From positions 21,776 to 85,775 of the forward strand of contig CAKPPO010000004.1 of the NCBI GenBank assembly GCA_934177725.1: a stretch of 64,000 nt of DNA, written 5' to 3'. This DNA is from an uncultured Clostridia bacterium. GTDB lineage: Bacteria > Bacillota > Clostridia > TANB77 > CAG-508. Below are positions 26,112 to 34,914 of this stretch, one piece after another (within the stretch, counting starts at the first letter, position 1; every line of letters starts with the position of its first letter). Position numbers and translations under genes: made by a program. The notes beneath the pieces were generated by a model. That model was not told the DNA's origin and made no database searches. It saw nothing but the letters and a program-made list of their open reading frames with translations.

Positions 26112-27276
26112 ATTTTTGCCTCCTTAATCTAAATATTGATATACCTATCATTACAAAAGCAAAAATAAGTAGACTTATTAGGTTGAAGTAAAATCTATCA
26201 TATGTGTCATAATAATATAATGAGTAAAATCCATCTGTTATCATATTGGCTGGATTTAACTTGTTTATTATTGGAATATTTTTATCTATCATGTATTTCA
26301 TTGTGATTCCCATCATTCCTGAGAAAAAGCTTCCTAGCATTGTATATGATATAATTATTCCTATTTTAACACCTTCATTAGCTTTTAGTAATGCAGTAAC
26401 TGCTATTCCTATAGTCAAACCTGCTAGACATCCAGCTAATGTTAATAAAACAATTAATGGTAAATTATTTCCATAATCTATTTTTAGTATGAAAACAGTA
26501 TAAGCAAATAGAATAGCTATACCTATTAATTGTGTAATATAACTTGCTATAGCACTACTTAATATTAATTTTCCTTTTGAAACAGGACTTATTGCTACTC
26601 TTCTTCCTGTACTATCCATGTTTGCTAAAACTTGATTTAAAGCGGTCATTCCGAGCATTCCGCCATATAAGCAAGCCATTGCTATTAATGTATAAAATTC
26701 TATCATTGTATAACTTAAATTATTTTTAGATATATCTCTTATATTTGTTCTATTCTCTTGTGCTATTTCTAAAGCTTCTTTATATATTTTTTCATAATCT
26801 ATATTATAATTTCTTGATTCCATTTGTTTTTGTATTTCACTTGTAGCTATTTTTTCTACAACTTGTGCTGTTTGTGAAATTTCCTCTGTCACATATTTGA
26901 AAATAGTTTCATTTATTCCACTTGATGTAATTGTTATTTTTGGTTCATCTGCAACTAGTAAATAGCCTGTAATTTCATTATTCTCTAATAATCTTTTTGC
27001 TTCATTTTCATCCACATATTTTGTATTAAATAGTCTATCTTCGTTTTTTTCATCACTTAATGTGTTAAATGCTTCTTTAAAAATTTCATTAGTAGTTACT
27101 TTTTCGTCTTCTACAATTGCTATATCTATAATATCTAATTTTTCCTTTTTTTCAATATCTGAAAAGGCCAAATTGAATAGTGTGGCTAATATAACTGGAA
27201 AGGCAAAGGTCCAAAATATTAGCATTTTTTTTCTAAATAGAGTTTTTAGTGAATATTTTAAATTATGCATAAACAT
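26098..27276 (-). CDS. ABC-2 type permease (first subunit)
   Basis: 392 residues with an N-terminal helix (IFWTFAFPVILATLFNLAF), an extracytoplasmic domain and five or six C-terminal helices, including FYTLIAMACLYGGMLGM and GCLAGLTIGIAVTALL. Its first base overlaps the last base of the ATPase gene, and its 3' end overlaps the next permease by 14 bp, so the three are translated as one unit. It is probably a heterodimeric exporter with 24972. Confidence 0.82.
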   Translation of the reverse strand: MFMHNLKYSLKTLFRKKMLIFWTFAFPVILATLFNLAFSDIEKKEKLDIIDIAIVEDEKVTTNEIFKEAFNTLSDEKNEDRLFNTKYVDENEAKRLLENNEITGYLLVADEPKITITSSGINETIFKYVTEEISQTAQVVEKIATSEIQKQMESRNYNIDYEKIYKEALEIAQENRTNIRDISKNNLSYTMIEFYTLIAMACLYGGMLGMTALNQVLANMDSTGRRVAISPVSKGKLILSSAIASYITQLIGIAILFAYTVFILKIDYGNNLPLIVLLTLAGCLAGLTIGIAVTALLKANEGVKIGIIISYTMLGSFFSGMMGITMKYMIDKNIPIINKLNPANMITDGFYSLYYYDTYDRFYFNLISLLIFAFVMIGISIFRLRRQKYDSI

Positions 27277-28214
27277 TAGTCTCTAAGTTCCTTTCCTGTA
27301 AGTTCTAGGAATACATCGTTAAGTGTTGGTCTTTCTGAATAGATTTTATTATATTTAACATTTTCATTTTTCAAATATTCCATTAACTCTACTAAATTAT
27401 TTTTGCCTTTTTTATAGATTACAAGTAAAACATTGTTGTTATATGTAACTTCTTCAACATTTTTAAATTCTTCTATTTCTTTAATATATTTTTTATCTAA
27501 TTCATTCACTTCTACTGTGACTTTTTCTTCTATTTTAGCAAGTCCTTTTAGTTCATCTGTTGTTCCTTGTGCTATTATTTGTCCTTTATCTAAAATAATA
27601 ATTCTATCGCAAAGTATTTCTACTTCTTCCATATAGTGAGTTGTATATACTATTGTTGCTCCATTGTCTCTTAATTTTTTTATTCCGTCTAGTATATTAT
27701 TTCTACTTTGTGGATCTACTGCAACTGTTGGCTCGTCTAAAAATATTAATTTAGGTTTATGTGCTATACCACATGCTATATTTAATCTTCTTAAAAGTCC
27801 CCCTGATAATTGTTTTGGATAAAATTTCTTAAATTCTCCTAATCCTACAAGTTCAATTGCATCTTCTATATATTGTTTTCTTGTTTTTTTATCTTTTATA
27901 TATAGACCACAGAAATACTCTATATTATCATATACTGTTAGTTCTTCAAATACTGCTACATCTTGGAAAATTACTCCTATTTTAGCTTTAATATCATAAG
28001 CATTTGGTTTCATTTCTTTTCCAAATATTTTTATACTTCCTTTTTGAAAATTTAATAATGACAATATACAATTCATTGTTGTTGACTTTCCACTTCCATT
28101 TGGTCCAAGTAGTCCAAGAATTTCTCCTTCTTTAACTTCAAATGATAAATCGTCTATTGCTTTAAAATTTTTGTATTTTTTTGTTAGGTTTTTAACCTCT
28201 ATTACACTTTCCAT
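27276..28214 (-). CDS. ABC transporter ATP-binding protein, DrrA/NatA-like
   Basis: 312 residues. Walker A GPNGSGKST, signature LSGGLLRRL, Walker B LIFLDEPTVAVD, H-loop VYTTH, and a C-terminal regulatory extension ending in RPTLNDVFLELTGKEL, which is typical of daunorubicin-resistance-type ATPases. It drives the permease pair at 26098 and 24972. A 184-nt upstream gap holds two direct TTCTATT(T)GACAC repeats (28351-28363, 28384-28395), possible regulator sites. Confidence 0.9.
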   Translation of the reverse strand: MESVIEVKNLTKKYKNFKAIDDLSFEVKEGEILGLLGPNGSGKSTTMNCILSLLNFQKGSIKIFGKEMKPNAYDIKAKIGVIFQDVAVFEELTVYDNIEYFCGLYIKDKKTRKQYIEDAIELVGLGEFKKFYPKQLSGGLLRRLNIACGIAHKPKLIFLDEPTVAVDPQSRNNILDGIKKLRDNGATIVYTTHYMEEVEILCDRIIILDKGQIIAQGTTDELKGLAKIEEKVTVEVNELDKKYIKEIEEFKNVEEVTYNNNVLLVIYKKGKNNLVELMEYLKNENVKYNKIYSERPTLNDVFLELTGKELRD

Positions 28215-28398
28215 TTTTGACCCTTTCTATTTCTTATTTATTTTTCTTTTCTAAACTTATAATTATATTGAATAAATTTACAAGAACAATGCACGCTAAT
28301 GAAACACTTAAATTTTCCTCATTTTTCTATTTTACTGTTACAAATATCGCTTCTATTTGACACTATTTTTGTCACTAAGGATATTCTATTGACACTTT

Positions 28399-29313
28399 TT
28401 ATCTTTGTATAAGCTTTTCACTTTTTACTTTTCCAAATCTTACACAAATTGTTTTTAATTTTATATTTTTAATTTTTAATATGTAATCCATTTCATTAGC
28501 TACTTTTATAAATTTCGCTTTCATGAAATGTGTAAATATATATTCTACTTTTTTAATTTTTCCACTATATTTTTTGCAAAACTCTCTTATAGGTGCTGAC
28601 ATACCAAATACCCATATTGGTGTACATATTGTTACTTTATCATATTTTGAAAAATCTTTGTCTATATCTTCTATTGGCATACCCCAATTGTGCATTCCAA
28701 ATCTTCCGCACCACCAGAATCCTACCGTTCCGCTTGTTCTTTCTTTAGCTTTTATTTCAACTATTTCCGCTCCTGAACTATTAGCTGCTTCTAGTGCTAC
28801 CTTTTTTGTATATCCCATTCGTGAAAAATATACAACTACTTCGTTTGGACTCTTTCCTATATTTTTATATAATTTTTCATCTATTTTAAAGTTTTCCTGT
28901 CTATAAAATACATAGCACATATATCCTGTAATTGCTTGTATAAATCCGAATATAAAGTAGATTGTTGACATGAAGTTCATAGGGAAAATTACAAATTGAA
29001 TAGTTATCCATAACATTAATGTAATTCCGAATATTCCACCGAGTATTATACCTATTTTTTTCTTTTTAATAAGCATTATTGCGGCTATAATATTTGTTAG
29101 TCCATTTACAATTAGTAATGCTATTCCGGAAAATATGTAATTTTGAAATAACACTTCTGCGAATGGTAATACTTGAAAATATGGTAACATACTATCCATT
29201 CCCATTGCTTTACCTGTAGGATCACTAAGCATTCCTATAGCTCCACAAACTGCTCCAATTCCTATAAACAAACACCAGAATATTAATGCCTTTCTAGTTT
29301 TATTATATCTCAT
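28399..29313 (-). CDS. Four-helix membrane domain fused to a flavodoxin-like domain
   Basis: 304 residues. Residues 8-140 contain four hydrophobic helices (LIFWCLFIGIGAVCGAIGML, IIAAIMLI, IILGGIFGITLMLWI, IYFIFGFIQAITGYMCYVF). From about 158 a flavodoxin-like fold begins: EVVVYFSRMGYTKKVALEAA (FMN phosphate loop) and VTICTPIWVFGMSAPIREF (FMN isoalloxazine loop). It is probably a membrane-tethered electron carrier or quinone/flavin reductase. It overlaps the upstream flavodoxin gene by ATGA, so the two are coupled. A DUF4097/LiaF/TetR set precedes them in the same direction. Confidence 0.75.
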   Translation of the reverse strand: MRYNKTRKALIFWCLFIGIGAVCGAIGMLSDPTGKAMGMDSMLPYFQVLPFAEVLFQNYIFSGIALLIVNGLTNIIAAIMLIKKKKIGIILGGIFGITLMLWITIQFVIFPMNFMSTIYFIFGFIQAITGYMCYVFYRQENFKIDEKLYKNIGKSPNEVVVYFSRMGYTKKVALEAANSSGAEIVEIKAKERTSGTVGFWWCGRFGMHNWGMPIEDIDKDFSKYDKVTICTPIWVFGMSAPIREFCKKYSGKIKKVEYIFTHFMKAKFIKVANEMDYILKIKNIKLKTICVRFGKVKSEKLIQR

Positions 29314-29786
29314 TTGTTTCCTCCATTTATAAATGCTAGTATATCATTCAAATTTTCTTCTTTTATACAATCGTTTCCTTTTTGTAAAATTTCGATTAAT
29401 TCTTTATCTTCAGGTTTGTTTTCTTTTATAACAGATTCTGTTACTACTTTAAACATCATTCTCTTTATGCCTTTTAGTCTTTTGTAATCTACACCACCTT
29501 GTAAATAGAAAAATTTTTCTTTAACGTTATTTGTTTCTATAAGTAAATTAGTATTTTTATCGCTTTTAGGATTCATTCCTACAGCTATGGTACATAAAAT
29601 ATTAGAACTATCTTTAATTTTTTTATATCCTTGTATATTATTTGCATATACCCAACCTAAAAAGATAATTTGTTCATTATCTTTTTTGTATTCTTTTAGA
29701 CTTATGCAGTCTAGTCTTAACTTACTTGATAGCATTTTAGCATATTCTTCTGTATGTCCTGCATTACTTTCGTAAACAATTTTCAT
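29310..29786 (-). CDS. Flavodoxin-like protein
   Basis: 158 residues. It begins MKIVYESNAGHTEEYAKML, a flavodoxin FMN-phosphate loop variant, followed by IIFLGWVYANNIQGY and ILCTIAVGMNP. The C-terminal half is charged and helical. The ATGA overlap with the downstream membrane-flavodoxin gene and the 5-nt gap to the upstream DUF4097 gene indicate one operon. Partners are not identifiable from sequence. Confidence 0.75.
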   Translation of the reverse strand: MKIVYESNAGHTEEYAKMLSSKLRLDCISLKEYKKDNEQIIFLGWVYANNIQGYKKIKDSSNILCTIAVGMNPKSDKNTNLLIETNNVKEKFFYLQGGVDYKRLKGIKRMMFKVVTESVIKENKPEDKELIEILQKGNDCIKEENLNDILAFINGGNK

Positions 29787-29791
29787 ATTAG

Positions 29792-30622
29792 TTATTCTCC
29801 TCTGAAATTAATTTTAATTTCTCCAACTCCTCCGTCTATATCTATTCTATTTTCTCCATTTCCTACTACTTCGTTATCAGAGATTTTTTCTTCGTCTATA
29901 GTAACATTTCCTAAACCTTTATTTACTTTTGTTTCATATTCTTCTTTTTTTCCAAACACGTCTAATTTTAAGTTTCCTACTCCTGTACTAATTCTAGTAT
30001 TTCCTAATAATTTAGCTGAAATTTCGGTTGCTCCTATTCCTAAGTCACATCTTAAGTCATTTATTTTAGCTGCTTTTATATTAACTTTTCCTGCACCTGT
30101 ATCTATTTTCGCACTTTCAGTAATGTTAATATTTTTCATAGAAGTTTCTCCAGCTCCTAAATCCATCTTTAGTACTTTAGTATTTAAAATTTCTATGTTT
30201 ACTTTTCCTGCTCCTGTATTAATATTTACTCTATCAAACTGTAGGTTTTCTGGTACATATACAACTAATTCTTCTTTTTTAGTTTTGTTAAAGAACCAGT
30301 TGCTGTTTCTTTCTTTTATTTTTATTTTTTGTTTATCTTGTTTACATTGAATATCTTTATCACTTGATTCTACTTTTAAGTATTCTCCTTTTCTTATTGT
30401 CAAATTAGAATAAGCTATGTCTATATCTAAAAATGCTACATTTTCGTTTTCAAAATCTGATGAAGTTTCAATTACATTATTGCTGTCACTGTTGTTTTTT
30501 CCTATTTTTAATGTTAATGGTATGCTACTTACTACTCTTACAATTGTTGTTATAATTCCTACTATTAAAGCTATTGCAAATGCTATAGCTAAATATTTAA
30601 TTACTTTTTGACCTATTGACAT
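29792..30622 (-). CDS. DUF4097 beta-repeat envelope protein
   Basis: 276 residues from MSIGQKVIKYLAIAFAIALI (RBS GGAGGTG inside the upstream gene). An N-terminal transmembrane helix is followed by a repetitive beta-helix-like domain with recurring INTGAGKVNIE, MDLGAGETSMK, IDTGAGKVNIK and ISTGVGNLKLD units, the hallmark of DUF4097. It is the usual partner of LiaF/DUF5668-type proteins in envelope-stress operons. It overlaps the LiaF-like gene by 10 bp. Confidence 0.85.
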   Translation of the reverse strand: MSIGQKVIKYLAIAFAIALIVGIITTIVRVVSSIPLTLKIGKNNSDSNNVIETSSDFENENVAFLDIDIAYSNLTIRKGEYLKVESSDKDIQCKQDKQKIKIKERNSNWFFNKTKKEELVVYVPENLQFDRVNINTGAGKVNIEILNTKVLKMDLGAGETSMKNINITESAKIDTGAGKVNIKAAKINDLRCDLGIGATEISAKLLGNTRISTGVGNLKLDVFGKKEEYETKVNKGLGNVTIDEEKISDNEVVGNGENRIDIDGGVGEIKINFRGE

Positions 30623-31302
30623 TTTATTTCTACACCTCCGAATATACATGTTGCATTAATATATATAATATGTCCTTCTGGATTTTCTTTATAGTTTTTC
30701 TTGTCTGTTACTCCTCCAAATATTGAAGATGATTTAATTTTTACATTGCAGTTTTCTGGAACATATATTTCAACACCACCAAATATTCCTGATGCATTAA
30801 TTACTACATCTTGGTTTATTATTGCATTTCTTATATTACATTTAACTCCACCAAATACAGCTGTTAAATCTGCTCCTTTAAATTCTTGATTATCAAAATT
30901 AACATCTTGGCCTGAGAATGTTGCACAATATTCATTATCTTTTGTCATATTTTTATTTAATTTTTTGATTTCACTATTTATTTTACTATTAAATGTATCT
31001 TTAAAAATAAGTGACAATCCAATTACTACTAGTATTACTGGCACTGCTAGTTTCCAAATTGTATCAAAATTTAATATATCTTGACATCCTAAAAGTAAAG
31101 CAATTCCTATTAATAATCCTATTATACTTCCTGTTTTTTCTCTTTCTTTAAATAATCCTATAAAACATGGAATAATTATAAATAAAGTCCACCAACCATC
31201 AAAAAATATATTTATATTTGTTATTCCTAAAGCGTTTCCTCCTATAATTAGTCCTATTCCTATTAATACTATTCCCCATAATACATTTCCAAAATTTTTC
31301 AT
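30613..31302 (-). CDS. LiaF-like membrane protein
   Basis: 229 residues. Three or four N-terminal helices (LWGIVLIGIGLIIGGNALG, SIIGLLIGIALLLG, KLAVPVILVVIGLSLIF) are followed by a C-terminal beta domain with FGGVKCNI, IFGGVEIYVP and IFGGVEIKC repeats, as in the LiaF C-terminal (cell-wall-active antibiotic response) domain. It probably senses or modulates envelope stress. It follows the TetR gene after 51 nt, in a likely operon with DUF4097 and the flavodoxins. Confidence 0.85.
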   Translation of the reverse strand: MKNFGNVLWGIVLIGIGLIIGGNALGITNINIFFDGWWTLFIIIPCFIGLFKEREKTGSIIGLLIGIALLLGCQDILNFDTIWKLAVPVILVVIGLSLIFKDTFNSKINSEIKKLNKNMTKDNEYCATFSGQDVNFDNQEFKGADLTAVFGGVKCNIRNAIINQDVVINASGIFGGVEIYVPENCNVKIKSSSIFGGVTDKKNYKENPEGHIIYINATCIFGGVEIKCQ

Positions 31303-31353
31303 TTTTTCCTCCTTTTAATATAATAAATGATCAATCTTCTCGCGACTTGCTCA

Positions 31354-31968
31354 TTATTCTTTATTTGTTTGTTTTATATAATTTAATATGTTTTTCCAAT
31401 CTTCTGTTTGTTTAAATTCTTCTAGTTTCATTAATGCAAAAAATTCTTCCACTAAAAATTCATTAATTTCATTTTCTGTAAGATTGCAAGTTTTATCTGC
31501 AACTAAAGTTGCTATACCATGTGTAAAGAACCACATTTTTTCATGGAATTTCAAAATAGTCTTTTTATCCATTTTTGTTTCAGTAGCTATTGTACTTTCT
31601 ATATATTCATATGCTTTATCTTCAGCCATAAAACTTTCTAATGTCATATTAGTTTCTCTCATAAATAGCATTTTGAATATATTAGGTTCTTCTTTAGCCA
31701 GCCTTATATAATTGATTCCTATTGATTTATATGAATAATCTGAATCAACTCCTTTTGTCATATATTCTTTATATGTTTTTACTGCTTTTTCATACAAAAC
31801 TTGTTTTAAATCTTCCATATTCTTGAAATTATGAAAAATGGGTTGAATTGAACAATTTAGTTCTTTTGCGACAGCTCTCGCATTTACTCCCTCTATTCCA
31901 CTTTTTCTTGCTATCTCGTATGCAGCATTTATAATATCTTCTTTTTGTATTTTTATAACTGGTGGCAT
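31354..31968 (-). CDS. TetR family transcriptional regulator
   Basis: 204 residues. The N-terminal helix-turn-helix region is IINAAYEIARKSGIEGVNAR then AVAKELNCSIQPIFHNFKNM, a TetR DNA-binding domain; the rest is an all-helical ligand/dimer domain ending with acidic helices. RBS GGGAGG precedes the start. Its promoter carries a 21-bp site (31993-32013) that is 18/21 identical to a site at the promoter of the ABC exporter operon at 55489-55509, suggesting autoregulation and control of that operon. That is an inference from the shared site. Confidence 0.88.
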   Translation of the reverse strand: MPPVIKIQKEDIINAAYEIARKSGIEGVNARAVAKELNCSIQPIFHNFKNMEDLKQVLYEKAVKTYKEYMTKGVDSDYSYKSIGINYIRLAKEEPNIFKMLFMRETNMTLESFMAEDKAYEYIESTIATETKMDKKTILKFHEKMWFFTHGIATLVADKTCNLTENEINEFLVEEFFALMKLEEFKQTEDWKNILNYIKQTNKE

Positions 31969-31992
31969 TTATTTTCCTCCCTTCTTTTTTAA

Positions 31993-32047
31993 ATATCGTT
32001 TGTTATATATCGCTTGATATTTTACCATTTATACTTTCTTTTGTAAA
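31993..32047 (-). promoter_or_regulatory. TetR promoter with operator
   Basis: TTTACA (32042-32047), 17 nt, TAAAAT (32019-32024). The operator at 31993-32013, with core TATATAACAAACGATAT, overlaps the predicted start near 32012. The same geometry is found at 55489-55543. Confidence 0.65.
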
Positions 32048-32083
32048 TACTTTTTTAACTTTTTTATGCAAAAGTTAAAAAAA

Positions 32084-32179
32084 GCGAGCCTAAGATTTTC
32101 TAGCAAATGTAAATTTTAAGAAAATCTAAGGCTCGCCATATTTATCTAGTACGGAAATTCCTCCTACTAGGAGGAATTT
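32084..32179 (-). other. Hairpin-linker-hairpin element II
   Basis: Hairpin 1 (32084-32136; GCGAGCC/GGCTCGC with AGATTTTCT/AGAAAATCT inside), linker GCCATATTTATCTAGTACGG, hairpin 2 (32155-32179; 11-bp arms AAATTCCTCCT/AGGAGGAATTT around ACT). A further hairpin lies at 32054-32078. On the minus strand hairpin 1 ends in TTTTTTT, an intrinsic terminator. The YoaP gene already has its own terminator at 32191-32230, so this element is extra. Confidence 0.6.
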
Positions 32180-32190
32180 CCTACTATATA

Positions 32191-32230
32191 AAAATAAACA
32201 TTGAAAAAATTTTTCAATGCTTATTTTTTC
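32191..32230 (-). terminator. Terminator of the YoaP-type GNAT gene
   Basis: AAAATAAGCATTGAAAAA and TTTTTCAATGTTTATTTTT form a long AT-rich hairpin just after the stop at 32235. A nearly identical terminator closes the MBL gene at 34064-34097. Confidence 0.75.
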
Positions 32231-32234
32231 TTAT

Positions 32235-32981
32235 TTATTTACTAATCAACTTTTCAAATGAATTAGCATTTAATATGGTGTTTGATATAAACTCGCCTTT
32301 ATAGAAGTTAGCCCAGTTGTTAAATACACATGGAACATTTTTTGCTTTCTCTAATGTATCTATTTTTATAAAATTAATTTTGATATTCTTATTTTTTGCA
32401 TATTCTGTAAGTTCTTGGACTTCATATTCTACATAAGGACACTCGTTACTATAATAAATTGTAAAGTCTTGATTATCTATTTTCATATTTCTAGCAGTGT
32501 CATTAAATTTAGGTGTTTCACTATTATTAAATTGAAGTGCTAATAATTCGTAATCGCCAATTTCATCAACAACTTTAAATCCATAGTGAGTGAAAAACTC
32601 TTTTTCTCCAACAAAAGGCTTTTTCTTTTTAGAAGTTAAAGTACAAATACCATTCATACCTTTTTCTTTAGAATCATTTATTGCATATTCAAGCAATTCT
32701 TTAGCAATACCTTTTCCTTTAAAACTTCCTGCAACCCATAAGCAATAAATATATTCATAATTCTTTCCAAGTATTGGTACCCATGCAGTTTCTATTGGTT
32801 CATATTCAATAAAGACTTTTCCTCTATCATTTAGTTTTCTAAAAACATGACCTTCTTTCAATCTTTCTTTTATCCATTCTTTTTTCTTATTTACGCCTTC
32901 TTGATGTTTCTTATCTGAAATTGCACAGCATATATGTTCATTCTCAATATTTTCTAAACTCAAATTAATATATTTCTCCAT
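32235..32981 (-). CDS. GNAT N-acetyltransferase with YoaP-like C-terminal domain
   Basis: 248 residues. The GNAT acetyl-CoA site is CLWVAGSFKGKGIAKELLEY (about 80-99), a good R/Q-x-x-G-x-G/A loop variant. The C-terminal half from about 165 (FTIYYSNECPYVEYEVQELT) is the thioredoxin-like YoaP domain with a single Cys. Acceptor unknown. It lies downstream of the WYL regulator gene, and the sequence between carries a copy of the regulator's putative operator (33083-33101), so it is the likely target. Confidence 0.85.
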   Translation of the reverse strand: MEKYINLSLENIENEHICCAISDKKHQEGVNKKKEWIKERLKEGHVFRKLNDRGKVFIEYEPIETAWVPILGKNYEYIYCLWVAGSFKGKGIAKELLEYAINDSKEKGMNGICTLTSKKKKPFVGEKEFFTHYGFKVVDEIGDYELLALQFNNSETPKFNDTARNMKIDNQDFTIYYSNECPYVEYEVQELTEYAKNKNIKINFIKIDTLEKAKNVPCVFNNWANFYKGEFISNTILNANSFEKLISK

Positions 32982-33082
32982 TTTTCTCTTCCTTTCTATA
33001 TAAAACTTAATTTTTTTGTTGTTTTGCTTTTTATAATATCTTGCATTTGTACTTTTTAATTCAAAGTATATAGTATAAAACT

Positions 33083-33101
33083 TGACAACTACATGTCATA
33101 T
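33083..33101 (-). promoter_or_regulatory. Putative WYL-regulator operator, copy 2
   Basis: ATATGACAT-N5-TGTCA on the minus strand, between the WYL stop codon and the GNAT gene. It matches the 34035-34056 site before the WYL gene. Confidence 0.45.
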
Positions 33102-34000
33102 TATAAATATTTTTTTAAGGTTTCTTCCAATATTTCTTTTATTCTATCTTTTACTTTTTCTGGTGCTAAAACTTTTATATGATTTCCAAATGATAATATA
33201 ATTCCATAAACCCAATCATTTTCTGGATATTCTACTTTTATTATAAAACTTCCGTCACTCTTTTTAGTTATTTGTTCATCTTCAAATTCTTCATAAACTC
33301 TATATGCTTGTGTTTTGTCTATTTCTAATTCAAGTTTAATATTATTATATATATAATTTCGTTTATCTTCTTTTTGATTTGGCAAACGTCTTTCGAAGTG
33401 TTCTTCTAGTATTTCTATTTCTTTCATTCTTACAATTTTAAATATTCTATAATCTTTTTTGGTTTTGCAATATCCTACTAAGTACCATGCTTTATCTTTA
33501 AAACATATTTGTAATGGTTCTATTATTCTTTTGCTTTCTTCTCCATTTGAGTTGTAATAGGTAAATTTGATTATTTGTTTATTTAAAATTGCTGATTTAA
33601 TATTTTCAAATTTTACATCTTTGTCAGACTCTTTACCCCAGCCTGAGAAATCTACTTTTATCCAATCGTCTACTTTTTTGTCAAATATTGTACTCATTTT
33701 TTCCAAAATATTATCTTCATTTTTTCCTTTCATTCTTTCTAATGTTTGCAACGCGAATAAAATTTGGTTTTGTTCTTCTTCTGAAAGGATACTTTTATTT
33801 AATACATAATTATCTAAAAGGCATATTCCTCCTGCTTTTCCTTTAGTTGCATAAATTGGTATATTTGCGCTACTTAAAATTTCTATGTCTCTATATATCG
33901 TTCTTGTAGATACTTCAAATTTATCTGCTAATTTTTTAGCAGTAACTTTTCTTTTTTGTAATAATATATATACTATTTCAAATAATCTATTGATTTGCAT
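33101..34000 (-). CDS. HTH/WYL-domain (YafY-type) transcriptional regulator
   Basis: 299 residues. N-terminal DeoR-like winged helix (ITAKKLADKFEVSTRTIYRD-type: VTAKKLADKFEVSTRTIYRD), then GKAGGICLLDNYVLNKSILS and, at about 175-190, the WYL core KAWYLVGYCKTKKDYRIFKI. WYL domains sense small ligands or nucleic acid. The upstream palindrome 34033-34058 suggests autoregulation, and the same half-site arrangement precedes the GNAT gene downstream. Confidence 0.88.
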   Translation of the reverse strand: MQINRLFEIVYILLQKRKVTAKKLADKFEVSTRTIYRDIEILSSANIPIYATKGKAGGICLLDNYVLNKSILSEEEQNQILFALQTLERMKGKNEDNILEKMSTIFDKKVDDWIKVDFSGWGKESDKDVKFENIKSAILNKQIIKFTYYNSNGEESKRIIEPLQICFKDKAWYLVGYCKTKKDYRIFKIVRMKEIEILEEHFERRLPNQKEDKRNYIYNNIKLELEIDKTQAYRVYEEFEDEQITKKSDGSFIIKVEYPENDWVYGIILSFGNHIKVLAPEKVKDRIKEILEETLKKYL

Positions 34001-34032
34001 ATTTTCACCACCTTGTATATATTATATCACAT

Positions 34033-34058
34033 AAATATGACATTTGTATGTCATATTT
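34033..34058 (-). promoter_or_regulatory. Palindromic operator before the WYL regulator
   Basis: Perfect 11-bp arms AAATATGACAT and ATGTCATATTT with a 4-nt spacer. It is related to the site at 33083-33101 by ATATGACAT-N5-TGTCA. Confidence 0.6.
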
Positions 34059-34063
34059 ACAAA

Positions 34064-34097
34064 AAAATAAACATTGAAAATATTTTTCAATGTTTAT
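34064..34097 (-). terminator. Terminator overlapping the MBL gene end
   Basis: ATAAACATTGAAAA and ATTTTTCAATGTTTAT form a hairpin overlapping the MBL stop codon, almost identical to the terminator at 32191-32230. Confidence 0.65.
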
Positions 34098-34882
34098 AAA
34101 TTCAATTCCATTCCACAAGATAAATATTTAATATTACTCATTTTGCTTGAAAGATAATTAAAACAGCTTGTTCCTGTACAGTGGCAAGTATAAAATTCTA
34201 CATCATATTTTTCTAAAGCTTTAATTAGTTTGTCCATATATTCTTCATCAACATCTTTGTTTGTAATTGGGTCTGATATATGGAAACCTCCTATACAAGT
34301 ATCTATTTGAGTAGGACATGACTCTAATATATTAATTACTCCTTTATGACCGCATCCCATTATTAAAAGATTTTTATTTTCTTTAATAATTAAATTGTGT
34401 TCATGAACAAAATTGTCTAGTTTTTTGTCTTCTTTAAGTAAATTACTATTCATAGGAGAAGGTAATTTATTTCCAGTTGTAGTAAACAAGTATAATTCCT
34501 CATCAATAGCATAATTTCCTTCAATAGTTTTTATTTGTTTATTAGCAATTAGCTTTTTATCAATTCCAACAGGCCATTTTAAAAACATTACTTTTACATA
34601 GTGTTTATTAAAAGCTGTTTTTTGCATATATATTGTAGCTGTTTTATTAATTTCAAAAAATGCTTTTAATCCACCTCCATGATCTACATGTCCATGAGAA
34701 ATAATGACTGTATCTACTTTTGATAAATCAATTCCTTTTAATTTTGCATTTTTTATAAATGTATCATCTGGTCCCAAATCAAAAAGTATTTTATGTTTTT
34801 CGGTTTCAATATATATACAAAGTCCATGTTTTGGTTCTAAATTTGTATTGCTTTTGTTTTCTAAAAGAGTTATAACTTTCAT
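34094..34882 (-). CDS. MBL-fold metallo-hydrolase
   Basis: 262 residues. The metal-binding signature SHGHVDHGGGLKAFF (HxHxDH) is at about 60-74, with later ligands in IMGCGHKGVINIL and FYTCHCTGTSC. This variant is seen in anaerobic MBL proteins related to the 7,8-dihydropterin-6-methyl-4-(beta-D-ribofuranosyl)-aminobenzene-5'-phosphate synthase group. Soluble, substrate unknown. It follows the EFR1 gene after 32 nt. Confidence 0.85.
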   Translation of the reverse strand: MKVITLLENKSNTNLEPKHGLCIYIETEKHKILFDLGPDDTFIKNAKLKGIDLSKVDTVIISHGHVDHGGGLKAFFEINKTATIYMQKTAFNKHYVKVMFLKWPVGIDKKLIANKQIKTIEGNYAIDEELYLFTTTGNKLPSPMNSNLLKEDKKLDNFVHEHNLIIKENKNLLIMGCGHKGVINILESCPTQIDTCIGGFHISDPITNKDVDEEYMDKLIKALEKYDVEFYTCHCTGTSCFNYLSSKMSNIKYLSCGMELNL

Positions 34883-34914
34883 TTTATTTTTCCTTTCAAT
34901 TTACTATTTTTGGT

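Noticed and set aside
29754..30350. 198-codon plus-strand frame opposite the DUF4097 gene
   Set aside because: The repetitive sense protein produces a repetitive antisense frame; no RBS.
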